Assembly: GCA_030407505.1 (NCBI GenBank)
Contig: JASDDH010000015.1
Span: forward strand, 1-64,000
DNA from: Planococcus sp. APC 4015
GTDB taxonomy: Bacteria; Actinomycetota; Actinomycetes; Actinomycetales; Microbacteriaceae
Length of the DNA stretch: 64,000 nt
Direction: 5' to 3'
Shown: piece after piece, positions 40,785 to 49,471 of the stretch
Layout: every line of letters starts with the position of its first letter
Position numbering within the stretch: position 1 is the stretch's first letter
Translations under genes and position numbers: made by a program
The notes under the pieces: generated by a model
Seen by the model: only the letters and a program-made list of their open reading frames with translations
What the model was told of the DNA's origin: nothing
Database searches by the model: none

Positions 40785-41962
40785 CGCGCGCCGCCGATGG
40801 GCAGTGACGCCGAGACGACGAACTCTCCGCCGGCGTCCACCGCGGTGAGGCGTCCCCCGATGAGGCTCGCCCGCTCGCCCATGCCGAGGATCCCGTGACC
40901 CGATGCCGCACCTCGCGCACCGGGGCGGCGCGCATTGCGCACCTCGAGGTCCACGCGATCGGCGAGCCACGCGAGGCGGACGACGACCGGCCCGGGGGCG
41001 CCGTGCCGCAGCGCGTTCGTCAGGGCCTCCTGGAGGATTCGGTACACCGCGAGCTGAACCGCCGCGGGCGGCTCGCCCGGCGGAGCAGGGTCGACGTCGA
41101 CCCGCAGCTCGACACCCGCCGCGCGCACCTGCGCGTAAAGCAGCTCGAGATCGGCGATCGTCGGCTGCGGCCCGTCGCCCTGCGCGTGCCGAAGCTGGGT
41201 CAGGAGCAGCCGCACGTCGGCCAGCGCCGCGCGCGCGGTCGACGAGATCGTGCCGAGCGCCGCGGTCGCGGCATCCGGATCCGCTGCCGCCGCATACCGT
41301 GCGCCGTCGGCCTGGGCGATCACCACGGCGAGCGAGTGCGCGACCACGTCGTGCATGTCGCGGGCGATGCGCACCCGCACCTGTTCGACCGCCGCCTCCT
41401 CCTCGGCCCGCACCTGGGCCACTCGGTTCTCCCGGGCGCGTACCGCCGTGCGCACGAGGGCACCGATCGTCCACGACAGCCCGAGCGCGAAGGCGGCCGC
41501 GACGAGGGCGACCAGCGCGGTCGGCAGCGTCTGCCATGACAGACCTCCGCTCGCGAAGACCGGCCCGACGAACAGATAGACGGTGATGACGAGGGCGCCC
41601 AGGATGGCAGAGGCGAAGCCCGCCCAGTACGTGCGGCGTGTTCCGTGTGCGGCGGTCGCGTAGAGCACGCCGAAGATGGCGAGGTCGGCGAAGCCGGGCG
41701 GTCTGCCGAGCCCCATCTGCACGATCGCACCCAGCCAGGCGCCGGCGAGCGCCAGCCCCGGCGACAGGCGGCGGATTCCGAGGGCGCCGGCGAGCAGGGC
41801 CGACACCGCGACCGCGGCGACCGCATCGATGCCGGGGAATGAGCTGGTCGAGCCGCCGACGCTGCTCACGACGACCAGCTCGATCGGGGCCGCGATGAGG
41901 AAGAAGACCACGGCGACCGAGACGTCCACGACGACCTGATGGGGCTTCAGTCGACGGAACAC
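40781..41962 (-). CDS. NarL-partner sensor histidine kinase
   Basis: A 393-residue HisKA_3-type kinase. About six hydrophobic segments (residues 12–175) form a compact membrane sensor without a large external domain. The phosphorylation box is RIARDMHDVVAHSLAVV (His near residue 204), followed by the ATP-binding N box LQEALTNALRHG and G box GHGILGMGERA. The GTG start has TAGCGT six bases upstream and no ribosome site. It phosphorylates the overlapping response regulator. Its signal is unknown; compact kinases of this type often sense membrane state or a partner transporter. Confidence 0.94.
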   Translation of the reverse strand: MFRRLKPHQVVVDVSVAVVFFLIAAPIELVVVSSVGGSTSSFPGIDAVAAVAVSALLAGALGIRRLSPGLALAGAWLGAIVQMGLGRPPGFADLAIFGVLYATAAHGTRRTYWAGFASAILGALVITVYLFVGPVFASGGLSWQTLPTALVALVAAAFALGLSWTIGALVRTAVRARENRVAQVRAEEEAAVEQVRVRIARDMHDVVAHSLAVVIAQADGARYAAAADPDAATAALGTISSTARAALADVRLLLTQLRHAQGDGPQPTIADLELLYAQVRAAGVELRVDVDPAPPGEPPAAVQLAVYRILQEALTNALRHGAPGPVVVRLAWLADRVDLEVRNARRPGARGAASGHGILGMGERASLIGGRLTAVDAGGEFVVSASLPIGGAR

Positions 41963-41968
41963 GATTTC

Positions 41969-41974
41969 ACGCTA
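41969..41974 (-). promoter_or_regulatory. -10 element, leaderless start of the histidine kinase
   Basis: Minus-strand TAGCGT, GAAATC, GTG. Confidence 0.55.
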
Positions 41975-41976
41975 CG

Positions 41977-42004
41977 TGAGACCGGATGCCGCGGCATCCG
42001 TCTC
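41977..42004. repeat. Palindrome between the divergent kinase and pyrimidine promoters
   Basis: A perfect 18-bp palindrome, CGGATGCCGCGGCATCCG (41983–42000), extended by GAGAC/GTCTC arms with a one-base bulge. It sits five bases from the kinase -10 and about 45 bases before the pyrimidine -35. It could be an operator or an example of the abundant GGATGCC word. Confidence 0.6.
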
Positions 42005-42048
42005 GCGATGTATCCGCCCGCGATTCATAAGGTCTGCCCGGCCCACCA

Positions 42049-42077
42049 TTGCGGGTTGGATGCTCAGGCTTTACTGT
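42049..42077 (+). promoter_or_regulatory. Promoter of the pyrimidine catabolic operon
   Basis: -35 TTGCGG, a 17-base spacer and -10 TACTGT. A start near 42084 gives a leader of about 62 bases ending in a GGAGG site for the first gene. Confidence 0.65.
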
Positions 42078-42145
42078 CGCGTCACAGGCCGAAACCGACG
42101 GGAAACGTCGAGTCGACAGGATCAATGACGACGGAGGAGAACACG

Positions 42146-42994
42146 ATGACGACGGTGCGCGCAGCGATATCGCAGACGACCTGGACCGGTGACAAGGAGT
42201 CGATGCTCGACAAGCACGAAGGATTCCTGCGGGACGCCGCGAAGGACGGTGCGCAGGTCATGTGCTTCCAGGAGCTGTTCTACGGGCCGTACTTCGGCAT
42301 CACGCAGGACAAGAAGTACTACCGCTACGCCGAGCCGGTCGACGGACCCATCGTGCAGCGCTTCGCCTCGATCGCCAAGGAGCTCGGGGTCGTCACGATC
42401 CTGCCCATCTACGAGGAGGATCAGACGGGCGTGTACTACAACACGACCGTCGTGGTGGATGCCGACGGCTCGGTCCTCGGCAAGTACCGCAAGATCCACA
42501 TCCCGCACGTCGAGAAGTTCTGGGAGAAGTTCTACTTCCGTCCGGGGAACCTCGGCTACCCGGTGTTCGACACGGCCGTCGGCAAGATCGGCACCTACAT
42601 CTGCTACGACCGGCACTTCCCCGAGGGATGGCGGGAGTACGGCCTGCGCGGTGCGCACATCGTGTTCAACCCGAACGCGACCAAGCCCGGGCTGTCGAAC
42701 CGTCTGTGGGAGGTCGAGGGACCGGCGGCCGCCGTCGCGAACGGGTACTTCGTGCTGCAGCCCAACCGCGTGGGACTCGAAGACAACGAGTACGGTGATG
42801 AGGCCGTGAACTTCTACGGCACGAGCAACGTCATCGACCCGCGCGGGGAGTTCGTCGGCGCGCGGGGCTCGGGCGAGCACGAGGAGCTTCTGGTGCGCGA
42901 CCTCGACATGAACATGGTGCAGGAGATGCGCGACGACTGGCAGTTCTACCGCGACCGCCGCCCCGAGACCTACACGGAGATCGCGAAGCCATGA
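42146..42994 (+). CDS. Beta-ureidopropionase/N-carbamoyl amidohydrolase (nitrilase superfamily)
   Basis: The ATG at 42146 follows GGAGG by eight bases; a second ATG seven codons upstream is possible. The 282-residue enzyme has the nitrilase triad Glu43 (CFQELF), Lys116 (YRKIHIPH) and Cys153 (YICYDRHFPE). It hydrolyses N-carbamoyl-beta-amino acids to beta-amino acid, CO2 and ammonia, the third step of reductive pyrimidine breakdown; N-carbamoyl-D-amino acids are an alternative substrate. The stop overlaps the start of the dihydropyrimidinase gene (ATGA), so the two steps are co-translated. Confidence 0.93.
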   Translation: MTTVRAAISQTTWTGDKESMLDKHEGFLRDAAKDGAQVMCFQELFYGPYFGITQDKKYYRYAEPVDGPIVQRFASIAKELGVVTILPIYEEDQTGVYYNTTVVVDADGSVLGKYRKIHIPHVEKFWEKFYFRPGNLGYPVFDTAVGKIGTYICYDRHFPEGWREYGLRGAHIVFNPNATKPGLSNRLWEVEGPAAAVANGYFVLQPNRVGLEDNEYGDEAVNFYGTSNVIDPRGEFVGARGSGEHEELLVRDLDMNMVQEMRDDWQFYRDRRPETYTEIAKP

Positions 42995-44454
42995 CCACGA
43001 CCCTCATCACCGGCGGCACCGTCGTCTCGGCCACGGGGCGCGCGCAGGCCGACGTGCTCATCGACGGAGAGAAGATCACGGCGGTGCTCGAGCCCGGCTC
43101 GCGTCTGCTGGGCAACGATCTTACAGCATCCGTCGACGTCGTCATCGACGCGACCGGCAAGTACGTCATCCCCGGCGGCATCGACGCCCACACCCACATG
43201 CAGCTGCCGTTCGGCGGCACGCAAGCCAGCGACACGTTCGAGACGGGTACCCGGGCGGCCGCATGGGGCGGCACGACGTCGATCATCGACTTCGCCGTGC
43301 AGAAGTACGGCGAGCGCGTGCAGGACGGCCTGGCCCACTGGCACGAGCTCGCCGCGGGCAACTGCGCCGTCGACTACGGGTTCCACCAGATCATCGGCGG
43401 CGTCGACGACGACTCGCTCCTGGCGATGCGCGGGCTGCTGGACGAGGGCATCTCGAGCTTCAAGCTCTTCATGGCCTACCCCGGCGTCTTCTACTCCGAC
43501 GACGCGCAGATCCTGAAGGCCATGCAGGTGAGCCGCGACACCGGTCTCATGACGATGATGCACGCAGAGAACGGCCCGGCGATCGACGTGCTCGCCGCCC
43601 AGCTCGTCGAGCAGGGCAAGACCGACCCGTTCTACCACGGCATCGCCCGCGCCTGGCAGATGGAGGAGGAGGCGACGCACCGCGCGATCATGCTCGCGAA
43701 CCTCACCGGCGCGCCGCTGTACGTCGTGCACGTGAGCGCGAAGCAGGCGGTCGAGCAGTTGGCGTGGGCCCGCGACAAGGGTCAGAACGTCTTCGGCGAG
43801 ACCTGCCCGCAGTACCTGTACCTCTCGCTCGAGGAGCAGCTCGGCGCGCGCAGCGAGGAATGGGGCGCTTTCGAGGGCGCGAAGTGGGTGTGCTCGACGC
43901 CGTTGCGCTCGCGCGAGGAAGGCCACCACGACCACATGTGGCAGGCGCTGCGCACGAACGACATCCAGATGGTCTCGACTGACCACTGCCCCTTCTGCAT
44001 GAAGGACCAGAAGGAGCTCGGACTCGGCGACTTCCGCGCGATCCCGAACGGGATCGGCTCGGTCGAGCACCGGATGGACCTCATGTACCAGGGTGTCGTG
44101 ACGGGCAAGATCACCCTCGAACGCTGGGTCGAGCTCACCTCGACCACCCCGGCGCGCATGTTCGGGCTCTACGGCCGCAAGGGCGTGATCCAGCCGGGTG
44201 CCGACGGCGATGTCGTGGTCTACGACCCGAACGGGCACACGTCGATCGGGTACGACCTGCGGCCGGATGGCTCGCCTTCGGGCAGGGTCCATCACATGAA
44301 CATGGACCACTCCGCGTGGGAGGGCTACGAGATCGACGGCCACGTCGACACGGTGCTCTCACGCGGCAAGGTGATCGTCGACCGCGGCGAATACCTCGGC
44401 TCCAAGGGCGACGGACGCTTCCTCAAGCGCGGACTGTCGCAGTACCTCACCTGA
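42991..44454 (+). CDS. hydA: Dihydropyrimidinase/D-hydantoinase
   Basis: A 487-residue metal-dependent amidohydrolase, normal length. Metal ligands are seen in DAHTHMQLPFGG (about 64–75), the carbamylated Lys in SSFKLFMAYPG (near 158), HAENG near 190, and VVHVSAKQA; TDHCPF precedes the C-terminal strand region. The enzyme opens the ring of dihydrouracil/dihydrothymine or hydantoins to N-carbamoyl acids, which the upstream ureidopropionase then cleaves. Gene overlap and the downstream aminotransferase and semialdehyde dehydrogenase favour pyrimidines as the physiological substrate. Confidence 0.94.
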   Translation: MTTTLITGGTVVSATGRAQADVLIDGEKITAVLEPGSRLLGNDLTASVDVVIDATGKYVIPGGIDAHTHMQLPFGGTQASDTFETGTRAAAWGGTTSIIDFAVQKYGERVQDGLAHWHELAAGNCAVDYGFHQIIGGVDDDSLLAMRGLLDEGISSFKLFMAYPGVFYSDDAQILKAMQVSRDTGLMTMMHAENGPAIDVLAAQLVEQGKTDPFYHGIARAWQMEEEATHRAIMLANLTGAPLYVVHVSAKQAVEQLAWARDKGQNVFGETCPQYLYLSLEEQLGARSEEWGAFEGAKWVCSTPLRSREEGHHDHMWQALRTNDIQMVSTDHCPFCMKDQKELGLGDFRAIPNGIGSVEHRMDLMYQGVVTGKITLERWVELTSTTPARMFGLYGRKGVIQPGADGDVVVYDPNGHTSIGYDLRPDGSPSGRVHHMNMDHSAWEGYEIDGHVDTVLSRGKVIVDRGEYLGSKGDGRFLKRGLSQYLT

Positions 44455-44514
44455 CACACCGATCCGGAACCCGATCTCGCATCCCGATCCGGATCGGACT
44501 CGACACACCCATCC

Positions 44515-44564
44515 GGTCGCTGAGCTCGTCGAAGCGTCCGGAACCCTCGACAGGCTCGGGGACC
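44515..44564. repeat. Inverted pair of a dispersed ~22-bp repeat
   Basis: The half GGTCGCTGAGCTCGTCGAAG (44515–44534) and a degenerate inverted half ending GGCTCGGGGACC (44544–44564) can form a hairpin in the 123-base gap between hydA and the oxidoreductase gene. The first half is identical over 22 bases to 54121–54142 in the other orientation. It may act as a transcript processing or attenuation point. Confidence 0.75.
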
Positions 44565-44577
44565 GAAAGGAAGCACC

Positions 44578-45612
44578 ATGGACTTCGGAGTCGTCCTTCA
44601 GACCAACCCGCCCGCCGCGCGCACCGTGCAGCTCTCGAAGCTCGCCGAGGCGCACGGCTTCAGCCACGTGTGGACGTTCGACTCGCACCTGCTGTGGCAG
44701 GAGCCCTACGTCATCCACTCCGCGATCCTGGCCGAGACGAACCGCATCACGGTCGGGCCCTTCGTGACCAACCCCGCGACGCGGGACTGGACGGTCACGG
44801 CATCCGTCTTCGCCACGCTCAACGAGATGTACGGCAACCGCACGATCTGCGGCATCGGGCGCGGAGACTCGGCGGTGCGCGTGACGAACGGCAAGCCCGT
44901 CACGATGAGCGAGCTGCGCGAGTCGATCCACGTGATCCGCGAGCTCGGCAACTCGCGGTCGGTCGAGTACCACGGCGCCACGCTGCAGTTCCCGTGGAGC
45001 CGGGGATCGGAGCTCGACGTCTGGGTCGCCGCCTACGGCCCCATGGCTCTCAAGCTCACCGGAGAGGTCGGCGACGGCTTCATCCTGCAGCTTGCGGATC
45101 TCGACATCGCCGAATGGATGATCAAGACGGTGAAGGATGCCGCGTCCGACGCCGGTCGCGACCCCGAGTCCGTGGCCATCTGCGTCGCCGCGCCGATGTA
45201 CATCGGCGACGACATCGCGCACATGCGCGATCAGTGCCGGTGGTTCGGCGGGATGGTCGGCAACCACGTGGCGGACATCGTCGCGAAGTACGGCCCGTCG
45301 ACCGGCTCAGGCACCGGTGCGGAGGTGCCCGCCGCGCTCACCGACTACATCGCCGGACGCACGGGCTACGACTACAACACGCACGGCAAGTCCGACAACG
45401 ACCACGTCGATTTCGTGCCGGACGAGATCGTCGACCGATTCTGCATCCTCGGCACGGCGAAGGAGCACATCGAGAAGCTCGAGCACCTGCGCGACCTCGG
45501 TGTCACGCAGTTCGCCGGATACCTCCAGCACGACAACAAGGAGGAGACGATGCGCGTGTACGGCGAGACCGTCATCCCGGCACTCACGACGCACGCCACG
45601 GCCAAGCGATGA
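44578..45612 (+). CDS. Luciferase-like (LLM) flavin or F420-dependent oxidoreductase
   Basis: A 344-residue TIM-barrel oxidoreductase of the bacterial luciferase-like superfamily, resembling the TIGR03842 group. Seen are MDFGVVLQTNPPAARTVQLS at the N-terminus, HVWTFDSHLLWQEPY, GIGRGDSAVRVTNGKP (cofactor phosphate site, about 97–112) and a C-terminal barrel with CILGTAKEHIEKLEHL. Whether it uses FMN or F420 cannot be decided. It is in the middle of the pyrimidine operon, which lacks any dihydropyrimidine dehydrogenase gene. Residues about 240–246 (STGSGTG) come from a dispersed DNA repeat. Confidence 0.88.
   Translation: MDFGVVLQTNPPAARTVQLSKLAEAHGFSHVWTFDSHLLWQEPYVIHSAILAETNRITVGPFVTNPATRDWTVTASVFATLNEMYGNRTICGIGRGDSAVRVTNGKPVTMSELRESIHVIRELGNSRSVEYHGATLQFPWSRGSELDVWVAAYGPMALKLTGEVGDGFILQLADLDIAEWMIKTVKDAASDAGRDPESVAICVAAPMYIGDDIAHMRDQCRWFGGMVGNHVADIVAKYGPSTGSGTGAEVPAALTDYIAGRTGYDYNTHGKSDNDHVDFVPDEIVDRFCILGTAKEHIEKLEHLRDLGVTQFAGYLQHDNKEETMRVYGETVIPALTTHATAKR
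45295..45315 (+). repeat. Dispersed repeat half inside the LLM oxidoreductase gene
   Basis: CCGTCGACCGGCTCAGGCAC resembles the CTTCGAC…GCTCAGGGACC repeat and is translated as PSTGSGT in a surface-loop-like position between barrel elements. Confidence 0.55.
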
Positions 45613-46580
45613 CGGCACCCGAATCCGTGAGCCTCCAGCCGGCCGCCGAGACCGTGGGGTCCACCCGCGCTCCCGGCCCTCAGCTGGAGGCTCACGGGCG
45701 CGGCGGGCGCGGGCGCGGTGCGGCCGCGTGGGGGTGGGGTGCGCTCGGCATCATCGCGGTCATCGCCGCGTGGGAGCTGTACAAGCTGCTCGCGCCCGAG
45801 GACGGCGTGCTCATCGGCGGCCTGCGGGTGCTGCCACGGCCGACCGACCTCGCGATGCCTCACACATGGGACATGTTCGCGCGGCTGCTCGAGCCGGTGA
45901 CCCGGCAGGACGGCTCACCGCCGCTCTGGGCCGCGGTCGCCGTCGCCGCGCTCACGACCCTCGGCATCGCCGCCGTCGGCTGGGTCATCGGACTCGTCAT
46001 GGGCATCGCGTTCGCGCTCGTCATGCAGCGCTGGCGCCTCGCCGAATGGGGGCTGCTGCCGTGGATCATCCTGAGCCAGACGGTGCCGCTCATCGCGTTC
46101 GCCCCGATCGTGAAGAGCTGGGGATCGCGCATCGAGATCGGCGGGCTGGAGTGGCAGGACTGGATGTCGGTGGCCGTGATCGCCTCCTACCTCGCGTTCT
46201 TCCCGATCGCCGTCGGAGCGCTCCGCGGCCTGCAGTCGCCCGACCGCATCCACACCGAACTCATGCACACCTACGCCGCGGGTTACTGGCCCACGCTGCT
46301 GAAGCTGCGGTTCCCGGCATCCGTGCCTTATCTGCTGCCCGCCCTGCGGCTCGGGGCGGCCAACGCCGTGATCGGCGCGGTCGTCGCCGAGGTGTCGACG
46401 GGGCTGCAGGGCGGAATCGGGCGGCTCCTGCTGCAGTTCGCCGGACAGGCGTCGGGCGATCCGGCCAAGGCGTGGGCGCCGATCTTCGGGGCCATCGCCC
46501 TGGGGCTCGTCGCGGCAGGATCGGTCGCCCTCCTGGGCGTGCTGTGGAAGGACTATCGACGAGGAGAGGCCACGTCATGA
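45609..46580 (+). CDS. ABC importer permease (SsuC/ThiX-like), first of two
   Basis: A 323-residue permease whose ATG overlaps the LLM stop (ATGA). After an unusual N-terminal extension (residues 7–29 encoded by a 69-bp palindrome) come six helices starting GALGIIAVIAAWELYKLL. The ATPase-contact EAA loop reads ELMHTYAAGYWPTLLKLRFPAS (in part, residues about 218–235). It belongs with the ATPase, second permease and NMT1-type binding protein that follow. The likely cargo is a pyrimidine or related heterocycle for the flanking catabolic enzymes. Confidence 0.93.
   Translation: MTAPESVSLQPAAETVGSTRAPGPQLEAHGRGGRGRGAAAWGWGALGIIAVIAAWELYKLLAPEDGVLIGGLRVLPRPTDLAMPHTWDMFARLLEPVTRQDGSPPLWAAVAVAALTTLGIAAVGWVIGLVMGIAFALVMQRWRLAEWGLLPWIILSQTVPLIAFAPIVKSWGSRIEIGGLEWQDWMSVAVIASYLAFFPIAVGALRGLQSPDRIHTELMHTYAAGYWPTLLKLRFPASVPYLLPALRLGAANAVIGAVVAEVSTGLQGGIGRLLLQFAGQASGDPAKAWAPIFGAIALGLVAAGSVALLGVLWKDYRRGEATS
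45627..45695. repeat. 69-bp palindromic element, copy 2, within the permease gene
   Basis: Same 13-bp terminal inverted repeats and total length as the copy at 24314–24382. It starts at codon 7 and adds 23 in-frame codons (VSLQPAAETVG… ending QLEAH); the pxpBC copy is read in the same frame and gives VSLQLVAETAG… ending RLEAH. Confidence 0.85.
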
Positions 46581-47377
46581 CGCAAGCGGTCACCGTGAAG
46601 GGCGTCTCGAAGACGTTCGCGACGAAGTCCGGCGAGGTGCGCGCGCTCGATGACGTCGACCTCGTCGTCGAAGAGGGCGAGTTCGTGTCACTGATCGGTC
46701 CGTCGGGATGCGGCAAGTCGACGCTGATGCGCCTGATCGCCGACCTCGACGCACCGTCGGGCGGAACGATCGAGGTGTTCGGCAAGCCTGCCGCCCGAGC
46801 CCGCAAGGACCAGGACTACGGCATCGCGTTCCAGCAGGCGGGGCTGCTCCCGTGGCGCACCGTCGCCGGCAACATCTCCCTGCCCCTCGAGCTGCACGGC
46901 CTGGGCAAGGGCGAACGGCGGGCGCGCGTCGCCGAGCTCGCCGAGCTCGTCGGGCTCACCGACTTCGCCGACCGGCATCCCGATCAGCTGTCCGGCGGCA
47001 TGCAGCAGCGCGTCGCCATCGCGCGGTCGCTCGCCGAGCGCCCGCGTCTGCTGCTGATGGACGAGCCGTTCGGCGCCCTCGACGAGATGACCCGCGAGCG
47101 CATGCAGACCGAGCTCTCGCGCATCGCCGCCGAGACGGGCGCCGCGGTCGTGTTCGTGACGCACTCGATCCCCGAGGCGGTGTTCCTGTCGGACCGCGTC
47201 GTGGTGATGTCGCCTCGACCCGGACGCATCACCGACGTGCTCGAGACCGGCTTCGGGGCGGACGCCGTGCGCGACGAGGCCCTGCGAGAGGCCCCGGCGT
47301 TCTTCGCCTGCGTGACCGCGGTGCGCGAGGCGCTGCACGGCACTCCCGTCGCCCACGGCGGGCGGGAGTCACGGTGA
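46577..47377 (+). CDS. ABC importer ATP-binding protein (SsuB/TauB-like)
   Basis: A 266-residue ATPase with Walker A GPSGCGKSTLMR (about 38–49), Q-loop FQQAGLLPWRTV, signature [15 protein letters not shown], Walker B LLLMDEPFGALDEMTRE, and H-loop FVTHSIPEAVFL; this pattern is typical of nitrate/taurine/thiamine-precursor importers. Its start overlaps the preceding permease stop and its end overlaps the next permease, so the importer genes are tightly coupled. Confidence 0.96.
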   Translation: MTQAVTVKGVSKTFATKSGEVRALDDVDLVVEEGEFVSLIGPSGCGKSTLMRLIADLDAPSGGTIEVFGKPAARARKDQDYGIAFQQAGLLPWRTVAGNISLPLELHGLGKGERRARVAELAELVGLTDFADRHPDQLSGGMQQRVAIARSLAERPRLLLMDEPFGALDEMTRERMQTELSRIAAETGAAVVFVTHSIPEAVFLSDRVVVMSPRPGRITDVLETGFGADAVRDEALREAPAFFACVTAVREALHGTPVAHGGRESR

Positions 47378-48186
47378 CGGCCCTTCGACAAGCTCAGGGA
47401 CCGGGGTGGTCGCCGGCGACCGAGCGCCGCCTGCGGATCGCCGCCCCGATCGTGGTCGGAGTCGTCGGCCTGACCGCATGGCAGCTGATGGTCACCGTCG
47501 GCGGCGTGTCGGACTACCTGCTGCCGAGCCCGGCATCGATCGCCGCCGAGTTCGCCGAGTTCTGGCAGCCGATCCTCGGCGCGACGTTCGTCACGGGCCT
47601 CAACGCCCTGATCGGCCTCATCGTCGGCACGGTGAGCGCCATCGTGCTGGCGGCCTTCGCGGCACGCTGGCGGTTCGTCGACGGCATGTCGTCGCCGCTC
47701 GTGGCCGCCATCGCCGTGGTGCCGATCGTCGCCCTGGCGCCCGTGCTCAACTCGATGTTCGGTGCCGACAGCCAGTTCGGGCGCCAGACGATCGCCGGGC
47801 TCGCGGCGTTCGTGCCCGTGTTCGTCAACACGCTCAGAGGCCTGCGTCAGACGACCGCGGTGCACCGCGACCTCATGAAGGCCTACGCCGCGAGCGGCGC
47901 GCAGACCTTCCGCACCGTGACGATGCCCACCGCGGTGCCATACCTCATGACGGGCATCCGCATCGCCTCTTCGCTCGCCGTGATCTCGGCTCTCGTCGCC
48001 GAGTACTTCGGCGGACCGCGCGGCGGGCTCGGGAGCTTCATCTCGACCTCGGCCGCGACCAGCGCCTACGCCCTCGCCTGGGCGTACGTCGCCGCGGCGA
48101 TCGGCCTGGGACTCATCTTCTACGTCGTCACGGGGCTGCTCGAGCGACTCGTCCAGCTGTCGGTTCCCGGTGGAGGCGCACGATGA
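47374..48186 (+). CDS. ABC importer permease, second of two
   Basis: A 270-residue permease starting at a GTG overlapped by the ATPase stop (GTGA). Residues 3–9 (ALRQAQG) come from a dispersed DNA repeat at the very start of the gene, not from the ancestral protein. Six helices follow, with the ATPase-contact loop DLMKAYAASGAQTFRTVTMPTA near residues 168–190. The presence of two different permeases implies a heterodimeric pore. Confidence 0.93.
   Translation: MTALRQAQGPGWSPATERRLRIAAPIVVGVVGLTAWQLMVTVGGVSDYLLPSPASIAAEFAEFWQPILGATFVTGLNALIGLIVGTVSAIVLAAFAARWRFVDGMSSPLVAAIAVVPIVALAPVLNSMFGADSQFGRQTIAGLAAFVPVFVNTLRGLRQTTAVHRDLMKAYAASGAQTFRTVTMPTAVPYLMTGIRIASSLAVISALVAEYFGGPRGGLGSFISTSAATSAYALAWAYVAAAIGLGLIFYVVTGLLERLVQLSVPGGGAR
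47381..47402 (+). repeat. Dispersed repeat half at the start of the second permease gene
   Basis: CCCTTCGACAAGCTCAGGGA and two further bases lie directly after the GTG start and are translated LRQAQGP, a peptide often produced by this repeat in related genomes. Confidence 0.75.
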
Positions 48187-48262
48187 CGCGCGTCCCGCCC
48201 GCCCGTCCTCGCCCCGCGAGGTCGATCCGCACCACCTGCACGGCAACCCGAAAGGAACCCTC

Positions 48263-49420
48263 ATGAGACACAGCACACGTCGCGGTCTCGCCACCGGCGC
48301 GATCGCCCTCGCCGCCGTACTGGCCCTGACCGCCTGCACCGGCGGGGACTCCACATCAGAAGGAGGAGGCGACGGCGAGGCGGGCGGCGAGCTGACGCCC
48401 GTCAAGCTCCAGCTGCAATGGCTCCCGCAGGCGCAGTTCGCGGGGTATTTCGCCGCCATCGACCAGGGCTTCTTCGAAGAAGAGGGCCTCGACGTCGAGA
48501 TCATCCCGTCCGGTGGCGACATCGTGCCCCAGGATGCCCTCGCCAACGGCGACGTCGACTACGCGATCGCCTGGGTGCCCAAGGTTCTCGGTTCGATCGA
48601 GGCCGGCGCCAACCTCACCGACATCGCCCAGATCTTCCAGCGCTCGGGCACGCTGCAGGTGTCGTGGGCGGACTCGGGCATCGAGTCGGTCGCCGACTTC
48701 GAGGGCAAGAAGATCGGCTCATGGGGCTTCGGCAACGAGTGGGAGATCTTCGCCGCGATGGCAGCGGAAGGACTCGACGCCACGACGGTGCAGATCATCA
48801 CGCAGGACTTCAACATGAACGCCTTCCTGCAGGGCGACATCGATGCGGCCCAGGCGATGACCTACAACGAGTACGCGCAGCTGCTCGAGACGGTCGACCC
48901 CGACACCGGCGAGCTCTACGTCGCCGACGACTTCAACGTCATCAGCTACGAGGACACCGAGGGCGCCATGCTGCAGGACGCCATCTGGGCCGACACCGAG
49001 CGCCTCGAATCCGACGCGGAGTACGCCGAGACCACGGTGAAGTTCCTGAAGGCCGTCATCAAGGGCTGGGCGTTCTCGCGGGACAACCCCGAAGAGGCCG
49101 CTGAGATCACCCTCGCGAACGGCTCCGGATGGGGTCCGAGCCACGAGCTGTGGATGATGAACGAGATCAACCAGCTCATCTGGCCCGCCGACGCCGGCAT
49201 CGGCATCATCGACGAGGCGGCGTGGCAGCAGACCGTCGAGGGCGCGCTCGCCGCCGTCAACGAGACCGGCGCCCACCTCATCACCGAGGAGCCGCCGGCC
49301 ACGGCGTACTCGAACGAGTACATCCAGCAGGCGCTGGACGAGCTCGAGTCCGAGGGCATCGACCTGACCGGCGCCGAATACGCGCCCATCGAGGTCGAGC
49401 TCATGGAGGGCGGCAACTAG
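48263..49420 (+). CDS. NMT1/THI5-like ABC substrate-binding lipoprotein
   Basis: A 385-residue binding protein with a lipoprotein signal (MRHSTRRG, hydrophobic core, LALTAC). The mature part starts with KLQLQWLPQAQFAGYFAAIDQGFF, the hallmark of NMT1/THI5-type proteins that bind hydroxymethylpyrimidine, riboflavin or similar rings. Other motifs are SGGDIVPQDALANGDVDY and GKKIGSWGFGNEWEIF. It is the last importer gene before a terminator hairpin. The operon context suggests uracil, dihydropyrimidine or hydantoin as ligand, but a thiamine precursor cannot be excluded. Confidence 0.93.
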   Translation: MRHSTRRGLATGAIALAAVLALTACTGGDSTSEGGGDGEAGGELTPVKLQLQWLPQAQFAGYFAAIDQGFFEEEGLDVEIIPSGGDIVPQDALANGDVDYAIAWVPKVLGSIEAGANLTDIAQIFQRSGTLQVSWADSGIESVADFEGKKIGSWGFGNEWEIFAAMAAEGLDATTVQIITQDFNMNAFLQGDIDAAQAMTYNEYAQLLETVDPDTGELYVADDFNVISYEDTEGAMLQDAIWADTERLESDAEYAETTVKFLKAVIKGWAFSRDNPEEAAEITLANGSGWGPSHELWMMNEINQLIWPADAGIGIIDEAAWQQTVEGALAAVNETGAHLITEEPPATAYSNEYIQQALDELESEGIDLTGAEYAPIEVELMEGGN

Positions 49421-49431
49421 TACGCACAGCC

Positions 49432-49461
49432 GGGGCCTCCCGCCGTCAGGCGGGACGCCCC
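49432..49461 (+). terminator. Hairpin terminator after the importer genes
   Basis: A 13-bp stem (GGGGCCTCCCGCC with GGCGGGACGCCCC, one mismatch) and loop GTCA, 12 bases after the binding-protein stop. It probably separates the importer transcript from the aminotransferase gene. Confidence 0.75.
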
Positions 49462-49471
49462 GCGCACGCTC

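Noticed and set aside
42991..44454. Assignment as a dedicated D-hydantoinase
   Set aside because: The sequence cannot separate hydantoinase from dihydropyrimidinase, and the aminotransferase and CoA-acylating dehydrogenase point to pyrimidine breakdown.
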